64,000 nt of DNA. Origin: Flavobacteriales bacterium UBA7612. Lineage in GTDB: Bacteria > Bacteroidota > Bacteroidia > Flavobacteriales > Weeksellaceae. The position numbers were made by a program, and so were the translations under genes. Below are positions 8,465 to 15,963 of the stretch, piece after piece (positions within the stretch are counted from its first letter, which is position 1; every line of letters begins with the position of its first letter). Under the pieces are notes generated by a model. It was not told the origin of the DNA. It searched no databases and saw only the letters and a list, made by a program, of their open reading frames with translations. The DNA lies in the NCBI GenBank assembly GCA_002484335.1, contig DLJQ01000001.1, positions 174,872 to 238,871 on the forward strand, given 5' to 3'.

Positions 8465-9022
8465 ATGAAAAAAAACGAAGCAAGAAAATATTATAGATCA
8501 TTACGAAATCAATTTTCTAATAATGACATAAGTATCTTAAGCCAAGAAATATTTGAAAATTTACAAAAAATAGATTTTTCAAATGATTCCAATTTTCATG
8601 TTTTTTTACCTATTAAAAAAAATAATGAAATCAATACTTATCCAATTATAGATTGGTTATTTTCTTTAAACAAGAATATCATTCTACCCTTAGTAATTGG
8701 TGATGATATGATTAATTGTAAAGTTGAAAGAGATTTTAAAACTCAATTAAACTCTTATCAAATTCCAGAACCGATTAGTTTTACTGAAATAGATTCTAAA
8801 GAAATAGATGTAATATTAATTCCTATGTTTGTCTCTGATAAAAAAGGAAACCGTGTAGGATATGGAGGTGGTTATTATGATAAGTTTTTAGCACGATGTA
8901 AACCTAATGCAAAAAAAATAGGCCTAAGTTATTTTAGACCTATTGATTGTATAGAGGATATTTATTTTGGTGATTTCCCTTTAGATTTCTGTATTACTCC
9001 CGAAGGAATAGAATCTTTCTGA
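8465..9022 (+). CDS. 5-formyltetrahydrofolate cyclo-ligase
   Basis: 185 residues, the usual size for this ATP-dependent cytoplasmic enzyme, which converts 5-formyl-THF into 5,10-methenyl-THF and returns stored folate to the one-carbon pool. Visible signatures are the N-terminal basic segment (ARKYYRSLRNQ), the central IDVILIPMFVSD, and the diagnostic glycine-rich motif NRVGYGGGYYDKFL at about residues 135-148. It begins 13 bp after the barrel gene, so it is probably cotranscribed. Its last 61 bp overlap the 3' end of the convergent lipoprotein gene at 8962-9591, an unusually long convergent overlap. Confidence 0.92.
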   Translation: MKKNEARKYYRSLRNQFSNNDISILSQEIFENLQKIDFSNDSNFHVFLPIKKNNEINTYPIIDWLFSLNKNIILPLVIGDDMINCKVERDFKTQLNSYQIPEPISFTEIDSKEIDVILIPMFVSDKKGNRVGYGGGYYDKFLARCKPNAKKIGLSYFRPIDCIEDIYFGDFPLDFCITPEGIESF

Positions 9023-9591
9023 ATACTATCAGTTCTTTCATTCAGTTTGGTAAAGTAGAATTTGAATTCTCGCTTAAACTGGATTGGTTCTTTTTTCAAA
9101 ACAAAAGATCCTACATTATTATTTGTTTCAATTAATTTCTTATCAGAATTAAAATAATTTACTGTATATGCTACTTGTCTTACAGAATCAGGCGTAAGAG
9201 AATCTTTTGGTAATATTATAAATTTAGTAATAGAAGTATATGTTACTTTTTTAGAAGACAAATCTCTTAATAAAGCAAAAACTTCTGTTGTGTCCTTTTT
9301 GGGGAAATATGTAAAAAGTTGATCTTTCAACATACTATCAACTACTGTATCATTAGAATTAGATGCCAAGGCTGAAAGCTCAAACAACTCTCTTAATTTT
9401 TGTTTTGTAATAAAATCAACAGCTTCAACAGAATCCATCTTACTACTTACTGTAGAAGATTCGTTCTTATACCCTTTTATAGTTTCAGGATTATAATCTC
9501 CATGATATTTTTCGTCTTTACACGAAAAAAGTATCCAAACGCTAAATAGCATAATTATGCTAAACTGAACAATTTTACTTATCATTCTCAT
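8962..9591 (-). CDS. hypothetical lipoprotein, partner of the upstream membrane protein
   Basis: 209 residues with a hydrophobic signal and lipobox LFSC near residue 24, followed by KDEKYHGDY, so it is probably a lipoprotein. The rest is soluble with several Asp-Ser-Val/Ile repeats and beta-rich prediction by eye (VTYTSITKFIILPKD, VAYTVNYFNSDKK); no family recognised. The start at 9591 overlaps the upstream gene by 17 bp; a second in-frame ATG at 9585 is possible. The tight overlap suggests translational coupling and joint function. The 3' end overlaps the convergent folate gene by 61 bp. Confidence 0.7.
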   Translation of the reverse strand: MRMISKIVQFSIIMLFSVWILFSCKDEKYHGDYNPETIKGYKNESSTVSSKMDSVEAVDFITKQKLRELFELSALASNSNDTVVDSMLKDQLFTYFPKKDTTEVFALLRDLSSKKVTYTSITKFIILPKDSLTPDSVRQVAYTVNYFNSDKKLIETNNNVGSFVLKKEPIQFKREFKFYFTKLNERTDSIQKDSIPSGVIQKSKGKSPK

Positions 9592-10657
9592 CTTGTTGGA
9601 TTTTAAATTTTAATTTTACAATTTTTCCATTTTTAGTTTCTGATTCTATCAAAGAAAAGTTCTTTAAAGAAGTTGTAGGAATTGTAACTAAATTAATATA
9701 CTGTTGTTTTGATAAAATTTCTACACCAAAAAAATCATTATCATAAACTTGATAAATCAAAGCGTTATCAGCAATCATTTGATTTAATTTTGATATTCTT
9801 TGTTTAAGGTCTTTTGCAGAATTAGAATAATAATAAAGCATAACTTTATAATCATCAGGATCTAACAACAATTTTTCTGGTTGGTTATATTGATGCAAAT
9901 TTACCTTAAAAGTATCTTGTTTATAATAAGGTGAACTCACAAACATTTTTACAATATTTTTTTGAGATTTAAACTTTATACAACCTGTTTTTGTTGATAA
10001 ATAAAGAGGAGTAAAACCATCTCTAAAAATAGTAACCTCAACAGAATTCTTTATTGGTGTTTGTCGGTCTGAATCTACAAAGCAAAATTCATATTCTTTT
10101 TGTGCAAAAAATAAAAAATAAGAAGCTGCAACAATGACTATAAAAAAAATAGAAATAGAAACAATAATTGAGATTGTTCTCAATTTTATTTTTTTAGATT
10201 TTTCTTCAATTGGTACAGTAACTGAACCATTTCTTTGTTCAGATGTTAATTCCTGGCTTTCCTTATCTTTATTATCTTCTATTTTTAATAAAGGGGTTTC
10301 TTCTTTTTCTATTAAATCAACTTCATTTAATTTAGCTTCAGATTTAGTTATATCAAAATATTCTATATTCTTAACATTAAGAAAATGAGCCCAATTTCTA
10401 TAGCCACAGTATTGAGCTAATAAATTAAGCATATCAATACGAGGTAATTTTTTAAAATCTGATTTAAAATAAGTATAAAACCATTTCTCACTTACTGTAG
10501 ATTTGGTTTTATTAAATAAATCTTCCTGAAATGAAGTAATTTCTTGTCCTTTCCAATCTGATATATTTGCGGATTGAGCAGAATTTTCCTCAAAAAATCG
10601 ATCTACGATTGATTTTTTCAAAACTTCAAAAATCTCTATATCTGTAAATTTGCTCAA
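9575..10657 (-). CDS. hypothetical single-pass membrane protein with conserved N-terminal cytosolic domain
   Basis: 360 residues starting with TTG at 10657 (no ATG is available nearby, so the exact start is uncertain). Residues 1-95 form an alpha-helical soluble domain with a pattern I associate with Bacteroidetes proteins of unknown function: VSEKWFYTYFK, LPRIDMLNLLAQYCGYRNWAHFL. A charged linker leads to one transmembrane helix at about 160-185 (TISIIVSISIFFIVIVAASY). The remaining 175 residues would be periplasmic and start with a small beta fold (PIKNSVEVTIFRDG). This architecture suggests a sensor or scaffold that connects cytosol and periplasm, with the coupled lipoprotein at 8962-9591 as a likely partner. 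That role is inference only. Confidence 0.72.
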   Translation of the reverse strand: MSKFTDIEIFEVLKKSIVDRFFEENSAQSANISDWKGQEITSFQEDLFNKTKSTVSEKWFYTYFKSDFKKLPRIDMLNLLAQYCGYRNWAHFLNVKNIEYFDITKSEAKLNEVDLIEKEETPLLKIEDNKDKESQELTSEQRNGSVTVPIEEKSKKIKLRTISIIVSISIFFIVIVAASYFLFFAQKEYEFCFVDSDRQTPIKNSVEVTIFRDGFTPLYLSTKTGCIKFKSQKNIVKMFVSSPYYKQDTFKVNLHQYNQPEKLLLDPDDYKVMLYYYSNSAKDLKQRISKLNQMIADNALIYQVYDNDFFGVEILSKQQYINLVTIPTTSLKNFSLIESETKNGKIVKLKFKIQQDENDK

Positions 10658-10891
10658 AAAATAATTTTTATATACTTGTTTATCAGTTTTTTGTAAAATA
10701 GAAAAATAATTTTACAAGATGACTTTATGTAACTGCAAATAAAATAATATTTTCAACATAAAAACAATTGACGACCTCTTTTTATGATGATTTTAAGATT
10801 TATTCACTTTGTAAAATACCAGTAAATCCACTTTATTGTTAATTACAAGTAAGTTACAACTATTATACATTATTCTCTTTTATCGATTTTA

Positions 10892-10899
10892 TAATTTTG
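10892..10899 (+). promoter_or_regulatory. candidate -7 box for the small lipoprotein gene
   Basis: TAATTTTG matches TAnnTTTG and ends 41 nt before the ATG at 10941. The -33 element is not clear. The rest of the 283-bp divergent spacer 10658-10940 holds no recognisable gene or RNA. Confidence 0.4.
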
Positions 10900-10940
10900 A
10901 CTTATTAAAATTGAACAATAAAAATATAAAAATTAAAATT

Positions 10941-11156
10941 ATGAAAAAATTAGTATTAAATGCAATCGTATTAACAATATTTGGAACTTTATTTAGTGTT
11001 TCTGCATGTAAACAAGAAAAACCTAAAACAGAAACTAATTCAACTATTGTTGAAGATTCTTTGAAAATAGAAAAAGAAGAAGCTCCAACAATTGGATCTG
11101 ACTCTGTAGAAAGTGTAACTGTTGATTCAACAAAAACAAAAGAAGAAACTAAATAG
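10941..11156 (+). CDS. small lipoprotein, 71 residues
   Basis: The start is taken at 10941 (MKKLVLNAIV), which gives a proper lipoprotein signal ending in VSAC at residue 23; the frame is open from 10836, but that extension would put 35 hydrophobic/charged residues before the signal and lie upstream of the -7 box. The mature part is about 48 residues, acidic and Thr/Val/Glu rich (EDSLKIEKEEAP), probably disordered. Similar tiny, charged lipoproteins are common in Flavobacteriia and have no known function. It is followed immediately by a strong terminator. Confidence 0.7.
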   Translation: MKKLVLNAIVLTIFGTLFSVSACKQEKPKTETNSTIVEDSLKIEKEEAPTIGSDSVESVTVDSTKTKEETK

Positions 11157-11165
11157 TTTATAAAG

Positions 11166-11194
11166 AAAAAAACCGCCAATGGCGGTTTTTTTTT
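11166..11194. terminator. bidirectional terminator between convergent genes
   Basis: AAAAACCGCC / GGCGGTTTTT stem with a 3-nt loop, A-run before and T-run after, so it can serve both the lipoprotein gene (+) and the alcohol dehydrogenase gene (-). Confidence 0.9.
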
Positions 11195-11214
11195 ATAGAA
11201 AATAATCAAAAAGA

Positions 11215-12264
11215 TTAAGACTCTTTTAATGATTTAATATCAATTACAAAACGATATTTTACATCAGATTTCATCATACGCTCGTAAGCTGTATTAATAT
11301 TTTGGATATCTATCATTTCTACATCAGAAACAACATTATGTTCTCCACAGAAATCTAGCATTTCTTGTGTCTCTTTTATTCCACCGATTAATGATCCAGC
11401 AAGATTTTTTCTTTTCATAACTAATAAACCTCCATTTACTGCTTCTAAAGGTTCTATAGCTCCTACAATACACATTGTTTTATCTAACTTCAATAAATCT
11501 AAATATGGATTTACATCGTGTTTTACAGGAATTGTATTTAATAAGAAATCAAATGAATTTTTGTGAGCAGCCATTTGTGTTGCATCTTTAGAAATTAAAA
11601 CCTCATCTGCTCCTAATTTTTTTGCATCTTCACCTTTTGATTCAGAAGTTGTAATCATAACAACATGTGCTCCCATTGCTTTTGCAAATTTAACTCCCAT
11701 ATGTCCTAATCCTCCAAGACCAATTACACCTACTTTATCTCCTTCTTTTACATTCCAATGACGTAATGGAGACCAAGTTGTAATACCTGCACATAATAAA
11801 GGTGCTGCTGCTTTTACATCTATATTTTCTGGAACACTTAATACAAATTTCTCCTCTACAACAATGTTTTCTGAATAACCTCCGTAAGTTACTCCTCCAT
11901 GTTTAGAATTTGTAGAATTGTAAGTTCCTGTAAATCCATTTTCACAATATTGCTCTAATCCTTCTTCACAAGGATGACAATCTTGACAAGATTCTACCAT
12001 ACAACCAACACCTACTAAATCACCTACTTTGAATTTAGTAACTTCTGATCCTACTTCTTTTATTCTTCCTATAATTTCATGTCCTGGAACAACTGGATAA
12101 TTTGGTTTTCCCCAATCTCCTTTTGCTGTGTGAATATCACTATGACAAACACCACAATATTCAATATCAATAAATACATCTTTAGGCGATAATTGACGAC
12201 GTTCTATTGTATGTGGTTCTAGTGCATCTGTTTCATTAAATGCTGCATAAGTTTTTGTACTCAT
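11215..12264 (-). CDS. NAD(P)-dependent zinc alcohol dehydrogenase (YahK/cinnamyl-alcohol type)
   Basis: 349-residue medium-chain dehydrogenase that probably reduces aldehydes with NADPH. Catalytic zinc ligands are visible in GVCHSDIH (Cys, about residue 38) and the PGHEIIGRI segment (His-Glu, about 60). The structural zinc loop has four Cys in the stretch ESCQDCHPCEEGLEQYC. The nucleotide-binding Rossmann motif is GLGGLGHMGVKFAKAMG at about 178-194. The order and spacing match the NADP-dependent YahK/CAD subgroup. It is monocistronic, between a terminator at 11166-11194 and the terminator of the upstream peptidase gene. The true substrate is not determinable. Confidence 0.92.
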   Translation of the reverse strand: MSTKTYAAFNETDALEPHTIERRQLSPKDVFIDIEYCGVCHSDIHTAKGDWGKPNYPVVPGHEIIGRIKEVGSEVTKFKVGDLVGVGCMVESCQDCHPCEEGLEQYCENGFTGTYNSTNSKHGGVTYGGYSENIVVEEKFVLSVPENIDVKAAAPLLCAGITTWSPLRHWNVKEGDKVGVIGLGGLGHMGVKFAKAMGAHVVMITTSESKGEDAKKLGADEVLISKDATQMAAHKNSFDFLLNTIPVKHDVNPYLDLLKLDKTMCIVGAIEPLEAVNGGLLVMKRKNLAGSLIGGIKETQEMLDFCGEHNVVSDVEMIDIQNINTAYERMMKSDVKYRFVIDIKSLKES

Positions 12265-12340
12265 TTTTGGATATATTTAATTAATAATCAATTTACTACA
12301 TATTATTCGATTAAAATAATATTAATCTACAAAAATATAA

Positions 12341-12366
12341 AATCCATCTGAAAATTCAGATGGATT
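12341..12366 (-). terminator. terminator of the prolyl oligopeptidase gene
   Basis: Perfect stem AATCCATCTGA / TCAGATGGATT with a 4-nt loop, followed on the reverse strand by a T-rich tract, 23 bp after the stop codon. Confidence 0.85.
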
Positions 12367-12388
12367 AATCGTTATTAAAAACTTAAAA

Positions 12389-14503
12389 TTATTTTATTTT
12401 TTTTATTCCCATGTTCCATAAAGTGAATGCATACTTATCAGCTGTCTCATTAATAACAACTTCTGTAGAGCGACCAGCTCCATGGCCGGCTTTTGTTTCT
12501 ATACGAATTAATACAGGATTATCACAGCTTTGCTTTGCTTGTAAATTTGCTGCAAACTTATATGAATGTGCTGGAACAACACGGTCATCATGATCTCCTG
12601 TTGTAACTAATGTTGCAGGATAACAAGTTCCTTCTTTTACATTATGTACAGGCGAATATGACTTTAAATAATCAAACATTTCTTTACTATCTTCTGCTGT
12701 ACCATAATCATATCCCCAACCTGCTCCTGCAGTAAAAGTATGATAACGTAACATATCTAAAACACCAACAGCTGGTAAAGCTACTTTTGCTATTTTAGGG
12801 TTAATAGTTTCTGTTGCTCCTACTAATAAACCTCCGTTTGATCCTCCTGAAAGAGCTGTAAAATCTGGTGATGTATATTTATTTGTTTGTAAATATTCTG
12901 TAGCTGCAATAAAATCATTAAAAACATTTAATTTATTAAATTGACGACCGCCATCATGCCATTTTTTACCATATTCTCCTCCTCCACGTAAGTTAGGAAC
13001 AGCATAAATACCTCCATTTTCTATCCAAGTTGCTATTGCTGGACTAAATGCAGGAGTAAGACTTATGTTAAAACCTCCATAACCATATACAATAGTTGGA
13101 TTTTTACCATTTTTCTTTGTCCCTTTTTTGTAAGTAATAATCATAGGAACTTTTGTTCCATCTTTTGACGTATAAAAAACTTGTTCAGAAATATAATCTT
13201 CTGTTTTAAATTTCACATTTGGTTTGATATAAACTTCCGAAGATCCATCTTCTACATTGTATTTATAACTTGTAGATGGTGTAATATAATTTGAAAATCC
13301 AAAATAAATTTCTTTTTCAGATTTTTTACCTCCAAATCCTGAAGCAGAACCAATTCCTGGTAAATCTATTTTACGAATTTTAGTTCCATCATATTTATAT
13401 TGTTCTACTAATGATGTTGCATCCTTTAAATAACGAGCAAATAAATAACCTCCACCAGTAGAAATACTCAATACGTTATCAGTTTCTGGAATTACAGTTT
13501 GCCAAGCATTTTCTGATAAATCATTAATAGATGCTTTAACTACTTTGTTATTTGGTGCATTCTTATTAGTAAAAAGATAAAATGTTTCACCATCATTGTC
13601 TATAACAGATGTATTGGTATCAAAATTATTTACAATCGGTTTAATTTTCCCATTAGGAACTGATAAATCTTGGTAATATAATTCATTACCTGTTGTTGTA
13701 TTAGCAGCACTAATAATTAAAAAACGCTCATCATCTGTTAAATAAGCACCTACATAACGTCTTGGAGTTTCTTGACCTCCAAAAATTAAATGATCTGTTT
13801 TTTGTTCAGCTCCTAATTTATGATAGTATAATTTATGTTGATCTGTTTTTTCTGACAATTCTGATCCTTTTGGCTTATCGTAAGATGAATAATAAAAACC
13901 ATCATTACCTTTCCAAGCTATTCCAGAAAACTTAACATCAATTAATGTTTTTCCTACTTCCTTTTTATCCTTAGCATTAAGAACTATAATTTTTCTCCAG
14001 TCAGAACCTCCTTCTGAAATTGAATAAGCAACTAAGCTACCATCTTTAGAAAAACTAACATCTGATAAGGAAACAGATCCATCTTTAGAAAATTTATTAG
14101 GATCTAAAAAAACTTCCTCTGTTCCATCTTCTCCTAATTTTCTATATAAAACGGAATGTTGTTGTAAACCATCATTTTTATAATAGTAAGTATAATCACC
14201 TTCTTTAAATGGAGTTGATATTTTCTCGTAATTCCATATTTCAGTTAATGATTTTTTTAATTCAGCACGTAATGGAATTTCATTTAAATAAGCATAAGTA
14301 GCCTTATTTTGTTCTACTACCCATTTTTTTGTGTCATCTGCTAAATCATTCTCCAACCAACGGTATGGATCTTGAACCTCTTCACCAAAATAAGTATCTA
14401 CATGATCTATTTTTTTTGTTTCAGGATATTTCTTTTTATAACTCTGAGCATTTACTCCAATCATAAGTGATAAATTTAATAAGATAAAAGCTGTTTTTTT
14501 CAT
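12389..14503 (-). CDS. prolyl oligopeptidase (prolyl endopeptidase, family S9A), exported
   Basis: 704 residues, the family's usual size, with a signal peptide (MKKTAFILLNLSLMIGVNAQ). The start of the mature chain, YPETKKIDHVDTYFGEEV..DPYRWLE, is the typical S9A entry, and the whole sequence reads as a close relative of the Elizabethkingia meningoseptica prolyl endopeptidase. A seven-bladed propeller (about 80-420) gates the alpha/beta-hydrolase domain. The catalytic triad is Ser in LSGGSNGGLL, Asp in TGDHDDRVVPAHS and His in KAGHGAGRST. It cleaves short peptides after proline in the periplasm. It is monocistronic with its own terminator. Another proline-directed peptidase (DPP-IV type) is encoded at 15964-18096. 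Confidence 0.95.
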   Translation of the reverse strand: MKKTAFILLNLSLMIGVNAQSYKKKYPETKKIDHVDTYFGEEVQDPYRWLENDLADDTKKWVVEQNKATYAYLNEIPLRAELKKSLTEIWNYEKISTPFKEGDYTYYYKNDGLQQHSVLYRKLGEDGTEEVFLDPNKFSKDGSVSLSDVSFSKDGSLVAYSISEGGSDWRKIIVLNAKDKKEVGKTLIDVKFSGIAWKGNDGFYYSSYDKPKGSELSEKTDQHKLYYHKLGAEQKTDHLIFGGQETPRRYVGAYLTDDERFLIISAANTTTGNELYYQDLSVPNGKIKPIVNNFDTNTSVIDNDGETFYLFTNKNAPNNKVVKASINDLSENAWQTVIPETDNVLSISTGGGYLFARYLKDATSLVEQYKYDGTKIRKIDLPGIGSASGFGGKKSEKEIYFGFSNYITPSTSYKYNVEDGSSEVYIKPNVKFKTEDYISEQVFYTSKDGTKVPMIITYKKGTKKNGKNPTIVYGYGGFNISLTPAFSPAIATWIENGGIYAVPNLRGGGEYGKKWHDGGRQFNKLNVFNDFIAATEYLQTNKYTSPDFTALSGGSNGGLLVGATETINPKIAKVALPAVGVLDMLRYHTFTAGAGWGYDYGTAEDSKEMFDYLKSYSPVHNVKEGTCYPATLVTTGDHDDRVVPAHSYKFAANLQAKQSCDNPVLIRIETKAGHGAGRSTEVVINETADKYAFTLWNMGIKKIK

Positions 14504-14594
14504 TTTTCTGTTACGCTATAATTTTAATCTACTAGTTACGTAAAGATAATAAAATCGAAACTACTTTAACTTATCTATTTCGTTAGAAATAATT

Positions 14595-15497
14595 TTATCT
14601 CCTTTTACCTCCTTTAGGTTTATTAGGATTACTTTTTCCTATTCTGGCTTGTGATGAATTTGAAGATTTCTTACCTCCTTTCTTTTGAATCATTTTTCCC
14701 TTTGAATTTTTAAAATCTGGAGAAATTTCATTTGCTTTCTTAGGTTTTTTCTTTTGATTAGAAGTTTTTTCTACATGCTTTTCAGAATCTTTAGTCAATC
14801 GATTCAGTTCATCTAATTCTTCTAGTGTTAAATCTCTGTGTTGTCCAACAGGAATATTCAATGTTAAATTCATTATACGAACTCGTTCTAATTTTTTAAC
14901 AACATATCCAAAATATTCACACATTCGACGAATCTGTCTATTCAATCCTTGAATTAAAGTAATTTTAAATGTGTTAGTGTTTATTTTTTCAACTTTACAT
15001 TTTTTAGTTACTTGACCTAATATTGGAACACCTGTAGACATTTTCTTACAAAAATCATCTGTAATAGGTTTATCTACTGTTACAACATATTCTTTTTCGT
15101 GATTATTACCAGCTCGTAAAATTTTGTTTACAATATCTCCATCACTTGTCAAAAGGATTAAACCTTGAGAGTCTTTATCTAATCTTCCTATTGGAAAAAT
15201 ACGTTCACCAAATGATAAATAATCTACAATATTATCTGGATCAGAAGAATCTGTAGTACATGTAACCCCAACAGGTTTATTTAACATTATATAAGCTGCA
15301 TTTTCTTTCGATTTTGGCTCTATAATAGTTCCATTAACAGTAACAGTATCTGTAGGTTTTACATGTTGACCAATTTTTGCAACTCGTCCATTTATCAAAA
15401 CAACACGTTTTTCTATATACTGATCAGCCTCACGTCTAGAACATATACCACTATCGCTGATATATTTATTCAATCGCAAAAAATTAGTTTCTTCCAT
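14595..15497 (-). CDS. rluF: 23S rRNA pseudouridine synthase, RluF-type
   Basis: 300 residues: an S4 domain at about 6-65 ([22 protein letters not shown]), catalytic domain with Asp in [16 protein letters not shown], and the RluF-type [17 protein letters not shown]. The last 75 residues are a Lys/Gly/Ser/Asn-rich basic tail ([17 protein letters not shown]). RluF modifies U2604 near the peptidyl-transferase centre in E. coli; the site here is assumed from family. It stands alone on the reverse strand, 91 bp from the peptidase gene. A perfect -7 box lies 4 nt from the ATG, so the mRNA is probably leaderless. Confidence 0.88.
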   Translation of the reverse strand: MEETNFLRLNKYISDSGICSRREADQYIEKRVVLINGRVAKIGQHVKPTDTVTVNGTIIEPKSKENAAYIMLNKPVGVTCTTDSSDPDNIVDYLSFGERIFPIGRLDKDSQGLILLTSDGDIVNKILRAGNNHEKEYVVTVDKPITDDFCKKMSTGVPILGQVTKKCKVEKINTNTFKITLIQGLNRQIRRMCEYFGYVVKKLERVRIMNLTLNIPVGQHRDLTLEELDELNRLTKDSEKHVEKTSNQKKKPKKANEISPDFKNSKGKMIQKKGGKKSSNSSQARIGKSNPNKPKGGKRR

Positions 15498-15501
15498 AAT
15501 A

Positions 15502-15509
15502 CAAAGATA
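15502..15509 (-). promoter_or_regulatory. -7 box immediately before rluF (leaderless)
   Basis: Reverse strand TATCTTTG, then TATT, then ATG. It is a perfect TAnnTTTG match, 4 nt from the start codon. A TTG lies about 25 nt further upstream, slightly too far for an ideal -33. Confidence 0.5.
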
Positions 15510-15607
15510 GTTTATTATAAAATTAATAGTATATCAACATAAAAATCTTTCAAGCTCTTTAAAACTCAAGATTCTATTTATATTTACAAAACAAAAAAAT
15601 TACTGAG

Positions 15608-15955
15608 ATGAAAAAAGTATTCTTTTTAAAGACTTGTGATACATGCAAACGAATTTTAAATGAATTTGATTTTACAGGTTTTGATTTACACGAAATAAAA
15701 TCAACAGCAATTACCGAAGACGATTTAAACGATATGGTAAAATTATCAGGAAATTATGAATCTCTTTTTTCTCGTCGTGCACAGAACTATAAAAAATTGG
15801 GATTAAAGGATAAAGTACTTTCTGAGGATGATATTAAAAATTATATTCTTTCTGATTATACTTTTTTAAAACGTCCAGTAATCATAGATAATGATAAAAT
15901 TTTTATAGGAAGCGATAAAAAAAATATAGAAGCTTTAGAGCAACATTTGAAATAA
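15608..15955 (+). CDS. ArsC/Spx-family thioredoxin-fold protein
   Basis: 115 residues with the N-terminal redox motif CDTC (KTCDTCKRIL, residues 9-18) in a thioredoxin-like beta-alpha fold, and the family Arg-Pro turn KRPVIIDNDKIFIG near residue 90. Members include glutathione- or thioredoxin-linked arsenate reductases, YffB-like proteins and the Spx regulator. The absence of other ars genes here, and a CxxC in place of the single active Cys, argue against a dedicated arsenate reductase. It is cotranscribed with the DPP-IV-like peptidase 8 bp downstream. Confidence 0.85.
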   Translation: MKKVFFLKTCDTCKRILNEFDFTGFDLHEIKSTAITEDDLNDMVKLSGNYESLFSRRAQNYKKLGLKDKVLSEDDIKNYILSDYTFLKRPVIIDNDKIFIGSDKKNIEALEQHLK

Positions 15956-15963
15956 AACAACAC

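Noticed and set aside
10134..10388. Forward frame of 84 codons
   Set aside because: Antisense to the membrane protein at 9575-10657; no start context or family match.
12411..12593. Forward frame of 60 codons inside the prolyl oligopeptidase gene
   Set aside because: Lies opposite the conserved catalytic region and has no independent support.
15608..15955. Dedicated arsenate reductase
   Set aside because: The CxxC motif and absence of other arsenic genes fit the broader ArsC/Spx family better.
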